A DNA stretch of 64,000 bases from Anaerolineae bacterium (GTDB lineage: Bacteria; Chloroflexota; Anaerolineae; Aggregatilineales; Phototrophicaceae), in the NCBI GenBank assembly GCA_022843385.1, contig JALHNT010000009.1, positions 1 to 64,000 on the forward strand, in the 5' to 3' direction. Below, piece after piece: positions 27,709 through 36,600 of this stretch. How positions within the stretch are numbered: the stretch's first letter is position 1; each line of letters opens with the position of its first letter. Both the position numbers and the translations under genes were made by a program. The notes below the pieces were generated by a model, which saw only the letters and a list, made by a program, of their open reading frames with translations, was not told the origin of the DNA and searched no databases.

Positions 27709-27780
27709 GCAAGTCCACTTGATAGATACATTGTAATGCTGACATTGTATCAGAGTCGAACTCGAAATAACGTAAAAACT

Positions 27781-28974
27781 CTAATCGGATTCGACTGTAT
27801 AAGCCCAGGCCAGCGCTTCCGGCAGAACGCTGCGAAAACCCAGCAGACCATGTCCACTGCCGATCAGTTGGAATTGATACGAAACCTCGGCGCGTTTTTC
27901 CAGCACCTCACGCAAGGCTTCGGCTGGCTTGAGGAATCGCTGCCTGGCTTCATAGCGACCGACCGAATGAAAGATGCGTTGAGGCAGCGATGCAACCCGC
28001 TCAAAGCGTGTCACATACTGGCTCAGCACACCTTCATCCTGTCCTTTGCCGAGCGGTGGTGACAGGAGAATGAGACTGCTGAACAGCGTCGGATTGGTCA
28101 GGACGGCATGAGCTGCCGCCACTGCGCCATTGGATACACCACCCAAGCCGAGCTGCCTGGCATCGACGCGATAGGTTGACTGGAGCAACGGCAGCAATTC
28201 CTGAAGCAGGAACGCCACGTGCCGGTCATTGTTGGTGTACTCCTGAATCCGCTCCTGATGCGAGCCGCTTTGCACCATGGCGATCAGCGCCGGTTTCATC
28301 CGACCATGCTTGATGAGAACATCAGCGATAGCGGGGACTTGCAGCGGCCCGTTCGTCCACTGACCATCCTGCAATATCAGCAGCGGATAATGATCCGACG
28401 TGCTGTCATAGTCCGGTGGCGTATACACCCAGTGCTGCCGCCCCTTGAATCCTAGTTGGGCGCTGTCGATTGTGTGAGGATGAACCGCGCCGCGCGGCAC
28501 GCCTTTGAGTGCTGTCCAATCCAAATAAGGTCGGGCTTTGGGCATCCGCAGCACCGAGACATCCTGCTGACCGGTACTCATCTTCAGCGGATTAAGCAGG
28601 TCAACTTTCCAATGACGGGCGATACGGTTGGCTATGTCGGTCTCCTGCGCCAGCGGCGTCAGCGGATCATCAATTGCCAGCAGATAATCGAGCAGATCAT
28701 CCTCTGCAAAGGGGCGGGTGATATACCACAGCGTCGTCCCCCGGATATTGGTCATGCCGGCCAGCGGCGGATCACTGCGGATGTTATCCATGTTGAGCGC
28801 AACACTGGTTCGCTCACCCAGGCTGTTGAAAACAAAGGTCGCCTGATTGCCGTCTATCCAGGGCCAATTGGCTCGATCATCCAGCAGTTCATCCACCAGT
28901 GTCTGGCGCGCACCATCTTTGTTCTGCTTCTCCATATCGGCCAGGAATGCGTCAAATGAATTCCAGCGGGGCAT
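27781..28974 (-). CDS. Esterase of the enterochelin esterase-like family
   Basis: A 397-residue alpha/beta-hydrolase of the Fes/IroE type, probably cytoplasmic. The N-terminal half resembles the N-terminal domain of enterochelin esterases (ANWPWIDGNQATFVF). The C-terminal half is the catalytic domain: YTPPDYDSTSDHYPLLILQDG, the nucleophile Ser in GGVSNGAVAA and a likely catalytic His in GSGHGLLGF. The order and spacing fit the family; the substrate may be a siderophore ester or another ester. No siderophore genes lie nearby, so a general esterase role is equally likely. Confidence 0.82.
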   Translation of the reverse strand: MPRWNSFDAFLADMEKQNKDGARQTLVDELLDDRANWPWIDGNQATFVFNSLGERTSVALNMDNIRSDPPLAGMTNIRGTTLWYITRPFAEDDLLDYLLAIDDPLTPLAQETDIANRIARHWKVDLLNPLKMSTGQQDVSVLRMPKARPYLDWTALKGVPRGAVHPHTIDSAQLGFKGRQHWVYTPPDYDSTSDHYPLLILQDGQWTNGPLQVPAIADVLIKHGRMKPALIAMVQSGSHQERIQEYTNNDRHVAFLLQELLPLLQSTYRVDARQLGLGGVSNGAVAAAHAVLTNPTLFSSLILLSPPLGKGQDEGVLSQYVTRFERVASLPQRIFHSVGRYEARQRFLKPAEALREVLEKRAEVSYQFQLIGSGHGLLGFRSVLPEALAWAYTVESD

Positions 28975-29189
28975 TGAACAGGCTCCATTGACTTCAACAA
29001 GGTGAATATGCGTTTATATTTTAGCACCAGCAGGTGTAAAGTGGCGAATACCTGTTAGTACGGGGTTTGGTTCAATCTGAACCCTTCCGCACCGCACTGA
29101 CCGGCTTTCATTCAAAATGTCCAAAAACGGCCAGCCGAACTGTACAACTCGTACAAAGAATAGGCAGAAAAGTCCCTGCGAGTGGCACA

Positions 29190-29217
29190 ATGACGGATCA
29201 TCCACAATCGCTATAAT
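29190..29217 (+). promoter_or_regulatory. Promoter giving a nearly leaderless transcript
   Basis: ATGACG at 29190-29195 and a perfect TATAAT at 29212-29217, with a 16-base spacer. Transcription should begin about seven bases later, only two to four bases before the ATG at 29227. Confidence 0.55.
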
Positions 29218-29226
29218 GGAACCATT

Positions 29227-30237
29227 ATGGATATCTTGATCATTGGTGGCACTCGAAATATCGGTCACTTCCTCACCCATGCCCTGCTCAACGCCGGACA
29301 TCGGGTGACTGTTTTGAATCGGGGCATGACGCAGGACGATCTGCCGGAAGAAATAGAACGGCTGCGGGCAGATCGCACCGATCCCTTCCAACTCGAACGG
29401 GAACTGATCGGACGGGAATTCGATGTCGTCGTCGACAATGCCATTTACAAGGGTGCTGAAGCCGATACCATCATCCGGTTGCTGGAAGGGCGCACCGGGC
29501 ATTACATCTTCCTCAGCACTGGTCAGGTCTATCTGGTACGCGAAGGGCTGGAACGCCCCTTTCACGAGACCGACTACGAAGGGCGTGTCATGCCAGCCCC
29601 CAAGCCCGCCACCTATGCCTACGAAGAATGGCTGTATGGCGTCGATAAACGCGCTGTCGAAGATGCAATGGCAAAAGCCTGGCACGAGCGCCAGTTCCCC
29701 TTTACCAGCCTGCGCCTGCCGATGGTCAACAGCCAGCGCGACCACTTCCTGCGTTTCTGGTCATATGTGCTGCGCTTGAAAGATGGCGGCCCGATCCTGG
29801 TGCCAGAGACACCCGATTACCCGCTGCGACACATCTACAGCGGCGATGTGGTGAAGGCCATCCAGCTTTGCATTCAGCGCGGCGCGGGACAGGGCGAGGC
29901 CTACAACATCTCGCAGGATGAAACCACCTCGCTCGATGAATTCCTGGCGATTGCTGGTGAATATGTCGGTGCCACACCACATCTGATGCGCTTTCGCCGG
30001 CAACTGCTGGACGCCAACGGCTTCCTGCCAGACTGCTCCCCTTTCAGCGAACGCTGGATGTCTGAACTGACGAATGAGCGTAGCAAAGCTGAGCTGGGCA
30101 TGGTCTACACCCCCCTGCGCGAGTATCTGGGGGCGATCATCGCCGCTTATGAAGAAAATCCTCCGCGTGAGCCAGTAGGTTATCGCCGACGTCATGCCGA
30201 AGTCCAGTTTGCGGCTCAGAACGAACCAGCGATCTGA
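29227..30237 (+). CDS. NAD-dependent epimerase/dehydratase-like protein (atypical SDR)
   Basis: A 336-residue extended short-chain dehydrogenase. The N-terminal Rossmann motif is ILIIGGTRNIGHFLTHAL, with the TRNIG form seen in atypical SDRs. FLSTGQVY carries a Thr in place of the usual catalytic Ser-Ser, and YGVDKR supplies Tyr and Lys. The C-terminal half (HIYSGDVVKAIQLCIQRG, YNISQDETTSLDEFL) is typical of nucleotide-sugar epimerase relatives. The substrate is unknown. There is no ribosome site; a TATAAT lies 10 bases before the ATG, so the mRNA is probably leaderless. Confidence 0.85.
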   Translation: MDILIIGGTRNIGHFLTHALLNAGHRVTVLNRGMTQDDLPEEIERLRADRTDPFQLERELIGREFDVVVDNAIYKGAEADTIIRLLEGRTGHYIFLSTGQVYLVREGLERPFHETDYEGRVMPAPKPATYAYEEWLYGVDKRAVEDAMAKAWHERQFPFTSLRLPMVNSQRDHFLRFWSYVLRLKDGGPILVPETPDYPLRHIYSGDVVKAIQLCIQRGAGQGEAYNISQDETTSLDEFLAIAGEYVGATPHLMRFRRQLLDANGFLPDCSPFSERWMSELTNERSKAELGMVYTPLREYLGAIIAAYEENPPREPVGYRRRHAEVQFAAQNEPAI

Positions 30238-30276
30238 ATCCAGCAACAGCAGAGGAATCGTTGAGTGCGCACTTAC

Positions 30277-31587
30277 CTACCCAGCAGTAGGTACTCCCCA
30301 CTGTGAGAGACGCTTACGAAACTCGCGCAGCGGGCCACGCACCAGCGCACCCGCCAATATCGCCGGCGTCGCGATGGTCGCCATCTCCGCCGGTATCTGT
30401 CGTGTCAGCAATTTGCCCATCATCTCGTGCATGGCCGGGTCTTCCAGCAGCCAGCGCAGCCCGATAACAGCCCACCCCGGCACTTCGCGATTATTGTTGT
30501 ACAGATTATCGCGGACACTCTCCAGTGTGCGCCGGAACATGCCATAGGTCTTGATGCGGACCGTTTCGTCATACCACGCCAGCGCTTCTTCCCAGGTCAT
30601 CTGATCGCGGCGGGCGTAGCGAACAGCCCATGCCAGCGATTTAGCGCTGAACAGAGCGTTGAAAATCCCCTGCCCATCCAATGGGTCGTGCTGATGATAA
30701 GCATCGCCCACCAGCGCCCAACCCGGCCCACCCGGCTGCCGGTAGAGGTTGCCGATGCGCCGCATCCCATGCACTTTGGTCACCATCTCCGCGCCCTGCA
30801 AACGCGCCCAAACCTTCGGATTGGCCTGCAATTTCTCCAGGTAGAAAGCCTGGGTTGCTCCAGCACGTGGCTCCATTACATCGGCCTGACCTTCCATAGT
30901 TACTGCCGTTGTGCCGTCGGCGCTGTCCATGACCAGCAAGCCATAGCCATAACCACCTTCATAGGCGACGGCTAACGCACCCTGATTATCGTAGGGCCGG
31001 ACGTTTTTCCAGTAGGCATATAGCAGCGACGTTGGATTTTCGTTGTGGACATCGGTTTCTTTCGCGCCAGCTTTGCGCGCCACCAGGCTGAAGCGTCCGT
31101 CCGCACCCACCACCAGATCGGCATACAGATGTTCTTCCTGGCCGCCATGCGCCTTGCCAACCACGCCAGTCACACGATCGCCATCCCACAGCAGATCGAT
31201 CACCGAATAATTCTGTCGCCCTTCGACACCAGATACAGTGCAGGCATGATCAAAGAGCGCGGCATCAAACCGGGCGCGGTCAATGGCATAGCCATAATCA
31301 CGGCCATGCGCTTCCGGGATGGTGATGGTCATGCTGCCGAGGCGGTTATCCGCGACCATGCGGCGGATCGGCGGAGTATTGCGAGCGTACGCGCTTTCTG
31401 GCGCGCCAATCTCGTCCAGCAGTTTCAGCGCGGGTGAATAGATGATGGGTGATGAAGCGGCGGGCAGGCTGGGTAAATCCGCCCGTTCCAGCAGCAGCAC
31501 CCGACAGCCCTGCTTACCCAGACGCGCCGCCAGCGTCGAGCCAGCCGGGCGCCCGCCTACAATGATGACATCATAATGCTGTTCCAT
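30277..31587 (-). CDS. FAD-dependent oxidoreductase, geranylgeranyl reductase/monooxygenase-like
   Basis: A 436-residue flavoprotein of the PHBH fold. It has the N-terminal FAD motif VIIVGGRPAGSTLAARL (in the GxRPAG form), the central DG motif LVVGADGRFSLVARKAG and a second FAD contact in GWALVGDAYHQHDPLDGQG. Such proteins hydroxylate aromatic substrates or reduce isoprenoid double bonds. The C-terminal part shows no thioredoxin-like extension. It lies 121 bases downstream of the thioredoxin reductase-like gene on the same strand and may share its transcript. The substrate cannot be told from sequence. Confidence 0.85.
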   Translation of the reverse strand: MEQHYDVIIVGGRPAGSTLAARLGKQGCRVLLLERADLPSLPAASSPIIYSPALKLLDEIGAPESAYARNTPPIRRMVADNRLGSMTITIPEAHGRDYGYAIDRARFDAALFDHACTVSGVEGRQNYSVIDLLWDGDRVTGVVGKAHGGQEEHLYADLVVGADGRFSLVARKAGAKETDVHNENPTSLLYAYWKNVRPYDNQGALAVAYEGGYGYGLLVMDSADGTTAVTMEGQADVMEPRAGATQAFYLEKLQANPKVWARLQGAEMVTKVHGMRRIGNLYRQPGGPGWALVGDAYHQHDPLDGQGIFNALFSAKSLAWAVRYARRDQMTWEEALAWYDETVRIKTYGMFRRTLESVRDNLYNNNREVPGWAVIGLRWLLEDPAMHEMMGKLLTRQIPAEMATIATPAILAGALVRGPLREFRKRLSQWGVPTAG

Positions 31588-31708
31588 ATCATATGCCTCT
31601 TGGACGCTAACGAACGGGATGGGAACGGGGCGGGCAAGATTACGCTTTCACCATAACACGACTCGTTCGGCGCGTCTATCAGCATTAAGGGGCTTCTCAA
31701 GATTCGCC

Positions 31709-33376
31709 TCAGCGCACTTCGGTCAGGTATTGGTGAACAAACTGTACCGCAATCGATCCCTCGCCCACCGCCGAAGCCACCCGTTTGACCGAGTTGGCGC
31801 GCACATCGCCGACCACGAACACCCCCGGTATGCTGGCTTCCAGCAGCATCGGCTCGCGCTTCAGCGGCCAGCCGGGCGGCGGCTTGCCATTTTCGATCAG
31901 CGCCGGCCCAGTGGGAATGAAGCCGTAGCGATCCTGCTTCACCCCATTCGCCAGCCAGTGTGTGCTGGGAACCGCGCCGATGAACACAAACAATCCGATG
32001 GCCGGCAGCGTCTCCTGCTGCCCGGTCGGGACATGACAGATGGTGATGCGTTCCAGATGATCTGTGCCGAACACCTCTATCGGCACGCTGTTCAGCCGTA
32101 CCTCGATATTGGGCGTATGCTCGATGCGATCCACCAGATACTGCGACATCTTCGCCCCCAGCGAATCGCCGCGCACCAGGATGATGACCTTTGAGGCGGA
32201 TTGTGACAGATAAACTGCCGCCTGCCCGGCTGAATTGCCCGCGCCAACGATGAACACGGGCTGATCCTTGCACGACGTGGCTTCGGTTAGCGACGCCCCG
32301 TAATACACCCCCTTACCGTAGAGGTGATCGATCCCCGGCACATCCAGCTTGCTGTACGACAAGCCAACCGCCACAATCAGCGCATGACAGGAGACTTCGC
32401 TGCCATCCGCCAGTTGGATCACCCGGTACGGCCCATCCACCTTAAGGGAAACTGCCTCTTGCGGCGCGATGATTTCCACGCCAAACCGTTTGGCCTGATC
32501 GCTGGCCCGACGTGCCAATTCACTGCCGCTGATGCCGCTGGGGAAGCCGAGGTAATTCTCGATGCGCGAACTGGTTCCGGCCTGTCCACCGGGCGCTTCC
32601 CGTTCGATCATGACTGTCCGCAGTCCCTCGGATGCGCCATAGACCGCCGCCGCCAGTCCGGCTGGCCCGCCGCCGACAATCGCCAGATCATAGAAACGCT
32701 CCTGCGGCTGCGTCTTGAGTCCGACCTTGTTCGCCACCAGTCGTGTCTCCGGCGCTTCCATCATCTCGCCATCCGGGAAGATCACCAGCGGCAGTCGGGC
32801 GCTCTGGGCGTTGAGCGTTTCCATCAAAGCCTTAGCTTCGGCGTTCACCTCAACATCCAGATAGCGATAGGGGATGTGGTTGCGCGCCATGAAATCTTTG
32901 AGCGTGTGAGCTTCAGCCGACCAGCGATGCCCGATCAGGCGCACACCGGTGAAAGGTGGGCGATATTCCGAGAGCCAGTCTTCCAGCAGATCATCCAGCA
33001 CCGGATAGAGCTTCTCTTCCGGCGGGTCCCAGGGCTTGAGCAGATAATGATGAATGGCAACGCTGTTGATAGCCTGAATAGCGGCATCGGTATCGGCATA
33101 AGCGGTCAACAGCGCGCGTCTGGCCTCTGGGAACAGGTGGATGGCCTGCATCAGAAATTCAACGCCATTCAAATCCGGCATCCGTTGATCGACCAGGAAC
33201 AGGGCCACCGCGTCGTTGCGCTGCTTCAGTTCGCGCAGGGTTTCCAGCGCCGCCTCAGCCGCCTCGGAACGGACAATGCGGTACTGTTCGCCGTAGCGTT
33301 TGCGCAAATCACGCGAAATCGCGCTCAGAACAGCAGGGTCATCATCGACACACAAAATCACGGGTTTAGTGGTCAT
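31709..33376 (-). CDS. Response regulator receiver fused to a thioredoxin reductase-like flavoprotein
   Basis: A 555-residue fusion. Residues about 1-125 are a receiver (ILCVDDDPAVLSAI, Asp in LFLVDQRMPDLNG, Lys in HYLLKPWD). A thioredoxin/glutaredoxin-like stretch (about 145-215, IPYRYLDVEVNAEAK) follows, then a FAD/NAD reductase (AIVGGGPAGLAAAVYGAS, a second GAGNSAGQAAVYLS). In classical thioredoxin reductase a CxxC lies before the NADPH domain. Here that region reads LTEATSCKDQPVF, with one Cys, so ordinary disulfide reduction is doubtful. From memory, this architecture is known in databases. The receiver may couple a histidine kinase to redox chemistry. Confidence 0.9.
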   Translation of the reverse strand: MTTKPVILCVDDDPAVLSAISRDLRKRYGEQYRIVRSEAAEAALETLRELKQRNDAVALFLVDQRMPDLNGVEFLMQAIHLFPEARRALLTAYADTDAAIQAINSVAIHHYLLKPWDPPEEKLYPVLDDLLEDWLSEYRPPFTGVRLIGHRWSAEAHTLKDFMARNHIPYRYLDVEVNAEAKALMETLNAQSARLPLVIFPDGEMMEAPETRLVANKVGLKTQPQERFYDLAIVGGGPAGLAAAVYGASEGLRTVMIEREAPGGQAGTSSRIENYLGFPSGISGSELARRASDQAKRFGVEIIAPQEAVSLKVDGPYRVIQLADGSEVSCHALIVAVGLSYSKLDVPGIDHLYGKGVYYGASLTEATSCKDQPVFIVGAGNSAGQAAVYLSQSASKVIILVRGDSLGAKMSQYLVDRIEHTPNIEVRLNSVPIEVFGTDHLERITICHVPTGQQETLPAIGLFVFIGAVPSTHWLANGVKQDRYGFIPTGPALIENGKPPPGWPLKREPMLLEASIPGVFVVGDVRANSVKRVASAVGEGSIAVQFVHQYLTEVR

Positions 33377-33583
33377 ACAGGCGCTTTCGTCTCACTTTAC
33401 ACGTTTGAGTGTAGCGCGTTTTTGTGCCCTTTCTACTCCCCATTGGTGGGGTTGGCGGGATGCTGGAGCAAGACTCAGGCAATGCTTATGCAGGGCTGCA
33501 ACAAGTAGTACCGTTTGAGGCTGTAAAGTCACAGGTTTGTTGCTAGAATAGAACAAAAGATCTTTACAATGAGGTCTATTCAC

Positions 33584-34264
33584 ATGACGATTGTCTTTCA
33601 GGAACGACTTTCCGATTCACCCTATATCGAAACCGTCACGCGCGGCTACACCACTACCGATGGTTGTGCTGTACGACCTGCCGAGAATAACTGGCATCTG
33701 GTTATCACACGGTTTAGAGATGCCTTTCAAACACATATTGTGGGCCCCTGGGAGGCATCTGGCAGAGTTACCTATCCCAGAGGGGCCGAGGTCTTGTGGA
33801 TACGTTTTAAACTGGGAACCTTCATGCCCGCTCTGCCAACGCGGCAGATACTGAATACTGAAATAGAGGTGCCGGGTGGCGCTGGGGACTCATTCTGGTT
33901 GGGTTGTTCCATCTGGCAACTACCGAATTTCGAGAGCGCAGATACTTTTGTCCATCAGCTTGTGCGGAATGATGTCCTGGCCTGGGATCCTTTGGTACAG
34001 GCTATGCAGCGAGATGAGCCGCTTGACCTCTCCCCGCGTACCCTCCGCCATCGCTTTCTTCGCGCGACCGGGCTGACCCGAAATCATGTTCGTCAGGTGG
34101 AACGGGCGCGGCGTGCAGCGGCGCTCCTCCAGGAAGGCCTTTCAATCCTCGACACGGTTGATGAACTGGGCTACTTTGATCAGCCGCACCTCACACGCGC
34201 ACTCAAGCGCTTCGTTGGGCGCACCCCTGCACAGGAATTCATCCGGTCATGTCAGCGCGCCTGA
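33584..34264 (+). CDS. AraC-family transcriptional regulator
   Basis: A 226-residue regulator. The C-terminal DNA-binding domain has two HTH motifs: LDLSPRTLRHRFLRATGL, then LDTVDELGYFDQPHLTRALKR and FVGRTPAQEF, which is the standard AraC signature. The N-terminal 130 residues probably bind a ligand or partner and have a weak cupin-like feel (NWHLVITRF, GPWEASG). The start at 33584 is chosen because GAGG lies nine bases upstream. The VOC-family gene lies 193 bases downstream and is a natural candidate target (inference). Confidence 0.88.
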   Translation: MTIVFQERLSDSPYIETVTRGYTTTDGCAVRPAENNWHLVITRFRDAFQTHIVGPWEASGRVTYPRGAEVLWIRFKLGTFMPALPTRQILNTEIEVPGGAGDSFWLGCSIWQLPNFESADTFVHQLVRNDVLAWDPLVQAMQRDEPLDLSPRTLRHRFLRATGLTRNHVRQVERARRAAALLQEGLSILDTVDELGYFDQPHLTRALKRFVGRTPAQEFIRSCQRA

Positions 34265-34457
34265 TTGCCGTTTTGTACAAGACAACTTAGTTTGTCCCAT
34301 GCTAGCCTATAATTACCGATGAACATCTGGAGTGCCGATTGAGCCACCGCGCATGCTGTTATTCAGTCATGCAGTTGATCTTTTGGCAAAAAAGCTGTCC
34401 GTTGGGGCCATGTCTGAAAGTATCCGACAGTTCCACACCAGTAATGGAGATCTTGAG

Positions 34458-34874
34458 ATGAATTGGACCCTCGAAGTGGTGGTCGTACCGGTTTCAGATA
34501 TAGACACAGCCAAGACATTCTATGGCGAAATGCTTGGCTTCAATGTCGATCATGATACTCGAATCAACGACGACTTTCGCATTATTCAGTTGACGCCGAC
34601 GGGATCGGGTTGCTCAATCGTCATCAGTAAAGGAATGACCGATATGCAACCTGGCACAATCAAGGGATTGCAGTTGGTCGTGAACGACGTTCGAGCTGCA
34701 CATGCTTACCTGGAAAAACAAGGGGTGAAAACTTCACCTGTGCAGGTATATGGCAACGACGGCAAACTGCGTTTAGCAGATGAGACCGACGACCTGAACA
34801 ACCGTGGGTTTGTATTCTTCAATGATCCAGACGGTAACAGTTGGGCAGTGCAACAAATCACTGCACGTCCTTGA
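34458..34874 (+). CDS. VOC-family (glyoxalase/bleomycin-resistance-like) protein
   Basis: A 138-residue vicinal-oxygen-chelate protein. MNWTLEVVVVPVSDIDTAKT starts the first half, FYGEMLGFNVDHDTRIN follows, and the second half ends NRGFVFFNDPDGNSWAVQQI. The usual metal ligands are only partly apparent, so it may bind a small molecule rather than catalyse. ATG at 34458 has GGAG upstream. A longer version from 34332 has no similarity in its extra part. A TATAAT at 34308-34313 may belong to its promoter. It lies just downstream of an AraC regulator. Confidence 0.82.
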   Translation: MNWTLEVVVVPVSDIDTAKTFYGEMLGFNVDHDTRINDDFRIIQLTPTGSGCSIVISKGMTDMQPGTIKGLQLVVNDVRAAHAYLEKQGVKTSPVQVYGNDGKLRLADETDDLNNRGFVFFNDPDGNSWAVQQITARP

Positions 34875-34881
34875 TCATCCC

Positions 34882-34919
34882 ATACCGTTCATGCCCCTTC
34901 CCTCAGTCATGAACGGTAT
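34882..34919 (+). terminator. Inverted repeat after the VOC gene, possible terminator
   Basis: ATACCGTTCATG and CATGAACGGTAT form a perfect 12-base stem around a 14-base loop, eight bases after the VOC gene stop. There is no T-run behind it, so it may be a factor-assisted terminator or an mRNA 3' end. Confidence 0.55.
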
Positions 34920-34950
34920 ACAGGGTTTGTCTCTTAGTCTCTCAACTCAC

Positions 34951-34979
34951 TTGACAGAATATATATTCTACTATATCCT
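34951..34979 (+). promoter_or_regulatory. Promoter-like site with an embedded palindrome, no gene behind it
   Basis: TTGACA at 34951-34956 and TATCCT at 34974-34979 are 17 bases apart. AGAATATATATTCT (34955-34968), a perfect 14-base palindrome, overlaps the -35 and spacer like an operator. No recognisable gene follows within 600 bases. Confidence 0.4.
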
Positions 34980-35570
34980 GACAGTATGGTTATGATCGTT
35001 TTTTGCTCCCACATTTTACCCCAATTCTACCGCCAACCTACACAACCTATGACTCGGCGACAAGCTCTTCTGTTCCTGCCTATCAGCAGCAAAGGGGAGT
35101 GCAGCGGTGACTCGCTCCTGTCTGGATGCTGCATGGGGCGACAACAAGTGAGCTTGAGCGTGGAACTATCTTGCAATCCCGCGCCAGACTCGCGTCTACT
35201 CGCCTGCACATTTGGCGGGAAAACTTCACAAACTACAGAATACTGAATCACCCATCTGCATCATCTTTCAAACAACTGAGCGAACCGGACTACTAGAATC
35301 CGACGTTTTGCCTCGCGCTGGTCGACCGCGCCGGGTGAAACGCGTATGCAGATAGTCATCCAGGGCATAACTATACGGGCAGTCAACTGCCATAGAGCCC
35401 TCGGTGCCGCTGGACGGGCCAAAAAGCGGTAATCGATCAGTCCTATCTTGCCCACGCTTTCTGTTTTGCGGTACACTTTTTCCGTTATAGTCGATTGCCC
35501 GTTCATCAGTTACAATGAAACGATTACGCTTATCGCGGGGCGCTGTCCCTGATGAGATAGAGGATTCTGC

Positions 35571-36545
35571 ATGGCGACACTGAAGAAAGAAACCCTGCTG
35601 GAGTGGTATCGGCAGATGGTGCTGATCCGTCTGTTCGAGACTCGCTGCGATGAACTATACCGTGAGAAGAAGATTACCGGCGTGTATCTGCACCTGTACA
35701 GCGGCCACGAGGCGGTGGGTGTCGGTGCTCTGGCAACGCTGGGGCCGGAAGATCATGTCATTACCGCCTACCGCGATCATGGCATCGCCCTGGCGCGTGG
35801 CGTTCACCCCAACCCGGTCATGGCCGAAATGATGGGCAAGAAGACCGGCACCAGCGGTGGTAAGGGCGGCTCGATGCATCTGGCCTCGCGTGAGCATAAT
35901 TTCTGGGGCGGCTACGCCATCGTCGGCGGGCATCTGCCGCTGGCAACCGGCATCGGACTGGCCTGCCGTTATCAGAAGACCGAGAATGTGGTCATCAGCT
36001 TCATCGGCGATGGCGCGACCAACAACGGTTATTTCCACGAGTCACTCAACATGAGTCAGATCTGGGATCTGCCGGTGGTGTGGATCATCGAGAACAACCT
36101 GGTCGGCATGGGGACGCGCATCGAAGACTCCAGCGGTCAGGTCGAGCTGCACAAACGCGCCATCGGTTATGGCATGAAGGACGCTGGACGAGTCGATGGG
36201 CAGGATGTGCTGGCGGTTTACGACACGGTCAGCGAGGCGGTGGCTTATGCCCGCAAGACTGGCCCGGTGCTGATCGAAGCCATGACCTACCGCTACAAAG
36301 GACACGGCGTTTCCGACAAGAGCTATGACAAGCGGCTGGCCGATGAACTGAAACAGTGGACAGAGAACCGCGACCCGATCAACCTGCTCAAGAAACATCT
36401 GACGAGCAAATACAAGAATCTGGATGCAGAGCTGCTGGCAATCGAGGCGCGCTGCGCGACCGAAGTCGAAGAGTCGGTGCAGTTTGCTCTAAGCAGCCCG
36501 GCACCCACCTATGAAGACCTGATTAACAACGTGTACGTCAAGTAA
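35571..36545 (+). CDS. pdhA: 2-oxoacid dehydrogenase E1 component, alpha subunit (pyruvate type)
   Basis: The alpha chain of a thiamine-diphosphate-dependent 2-oxoacid dehydrogenase, 324 residues. It decarboxylates pyruvate or a related 2-oxoacid and passes the acyl group to E2. The ThDP motif is GDGATNNGYFHESLNMSQIW ending in ENN. The GKGGSMHLAS loop and EAMTYRYKGHGVSD are typical of the PDH/acetoin type rather than the branched-chain type. First gene of a three-gene operon with E1-beta and E2. A Gly replaces Ser in the usual RxxGHS motif. The true substrate (pyruvate, acetoin or a branched 2-oxoacid) is not fixed by sequence alone. Confidence 0.9.
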   Translation: MATLKKETLLEWYRQMVLIRLFETRCDELYREKKITGVYLHLYSGHEAVGVGALATLGPEDHVITAYRDHGIALARGVHPNPVMAEMMGKKTGTSGGKGGSMHLASREHNFWGGYAIVGGHLPLATGIGLACRYQKTENVVISFIGDGATNNGYFHESLNMSQIWDLPVVWIIENNLVGMGTRIEDSSGQVELHKRAIGYGMKDAGRVDGQDVLAVYDTVSEAVAYARKTGPVLIEAMTYRYKGHGVSDKSYDKRLADELKQWTENRDPINLLKKHLTSKYKNLDAELLAIEARCATEVEESVQFALSSPAPTYEDLINNVYVK

Positions 36546-36600
36546 AGTCCAGGGTTTCACATGACGGTAACCCACAACTAACCACCAGGAACGAGTGACG

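Larger units (their letters stand above)
34875..35570. other. 695-base stretch with no supported gene
   Basis: Apart from the inverted repeat at 34882-34919 and the promoter-like site at 34951-34979, I see nothing convincing. Open frames on both strands here (about 70-85 codons) have no recognisable motif or ribosome site. A TACAAT at 35511-35516 may belong to the pdhA promoter. An RNA gene cannot be excluded. Confidence 0.5.

Noticed and set aside
34986-35246. 86-codon plus-strand frame after the promoter-like site
   Set aside because: Composition looks random and no ribosome site precedes it.
35261-35506. 81-codon minus-strand frame upstream of pdhA
   Set aside because: No recognisable motif and no clear ribosome site.
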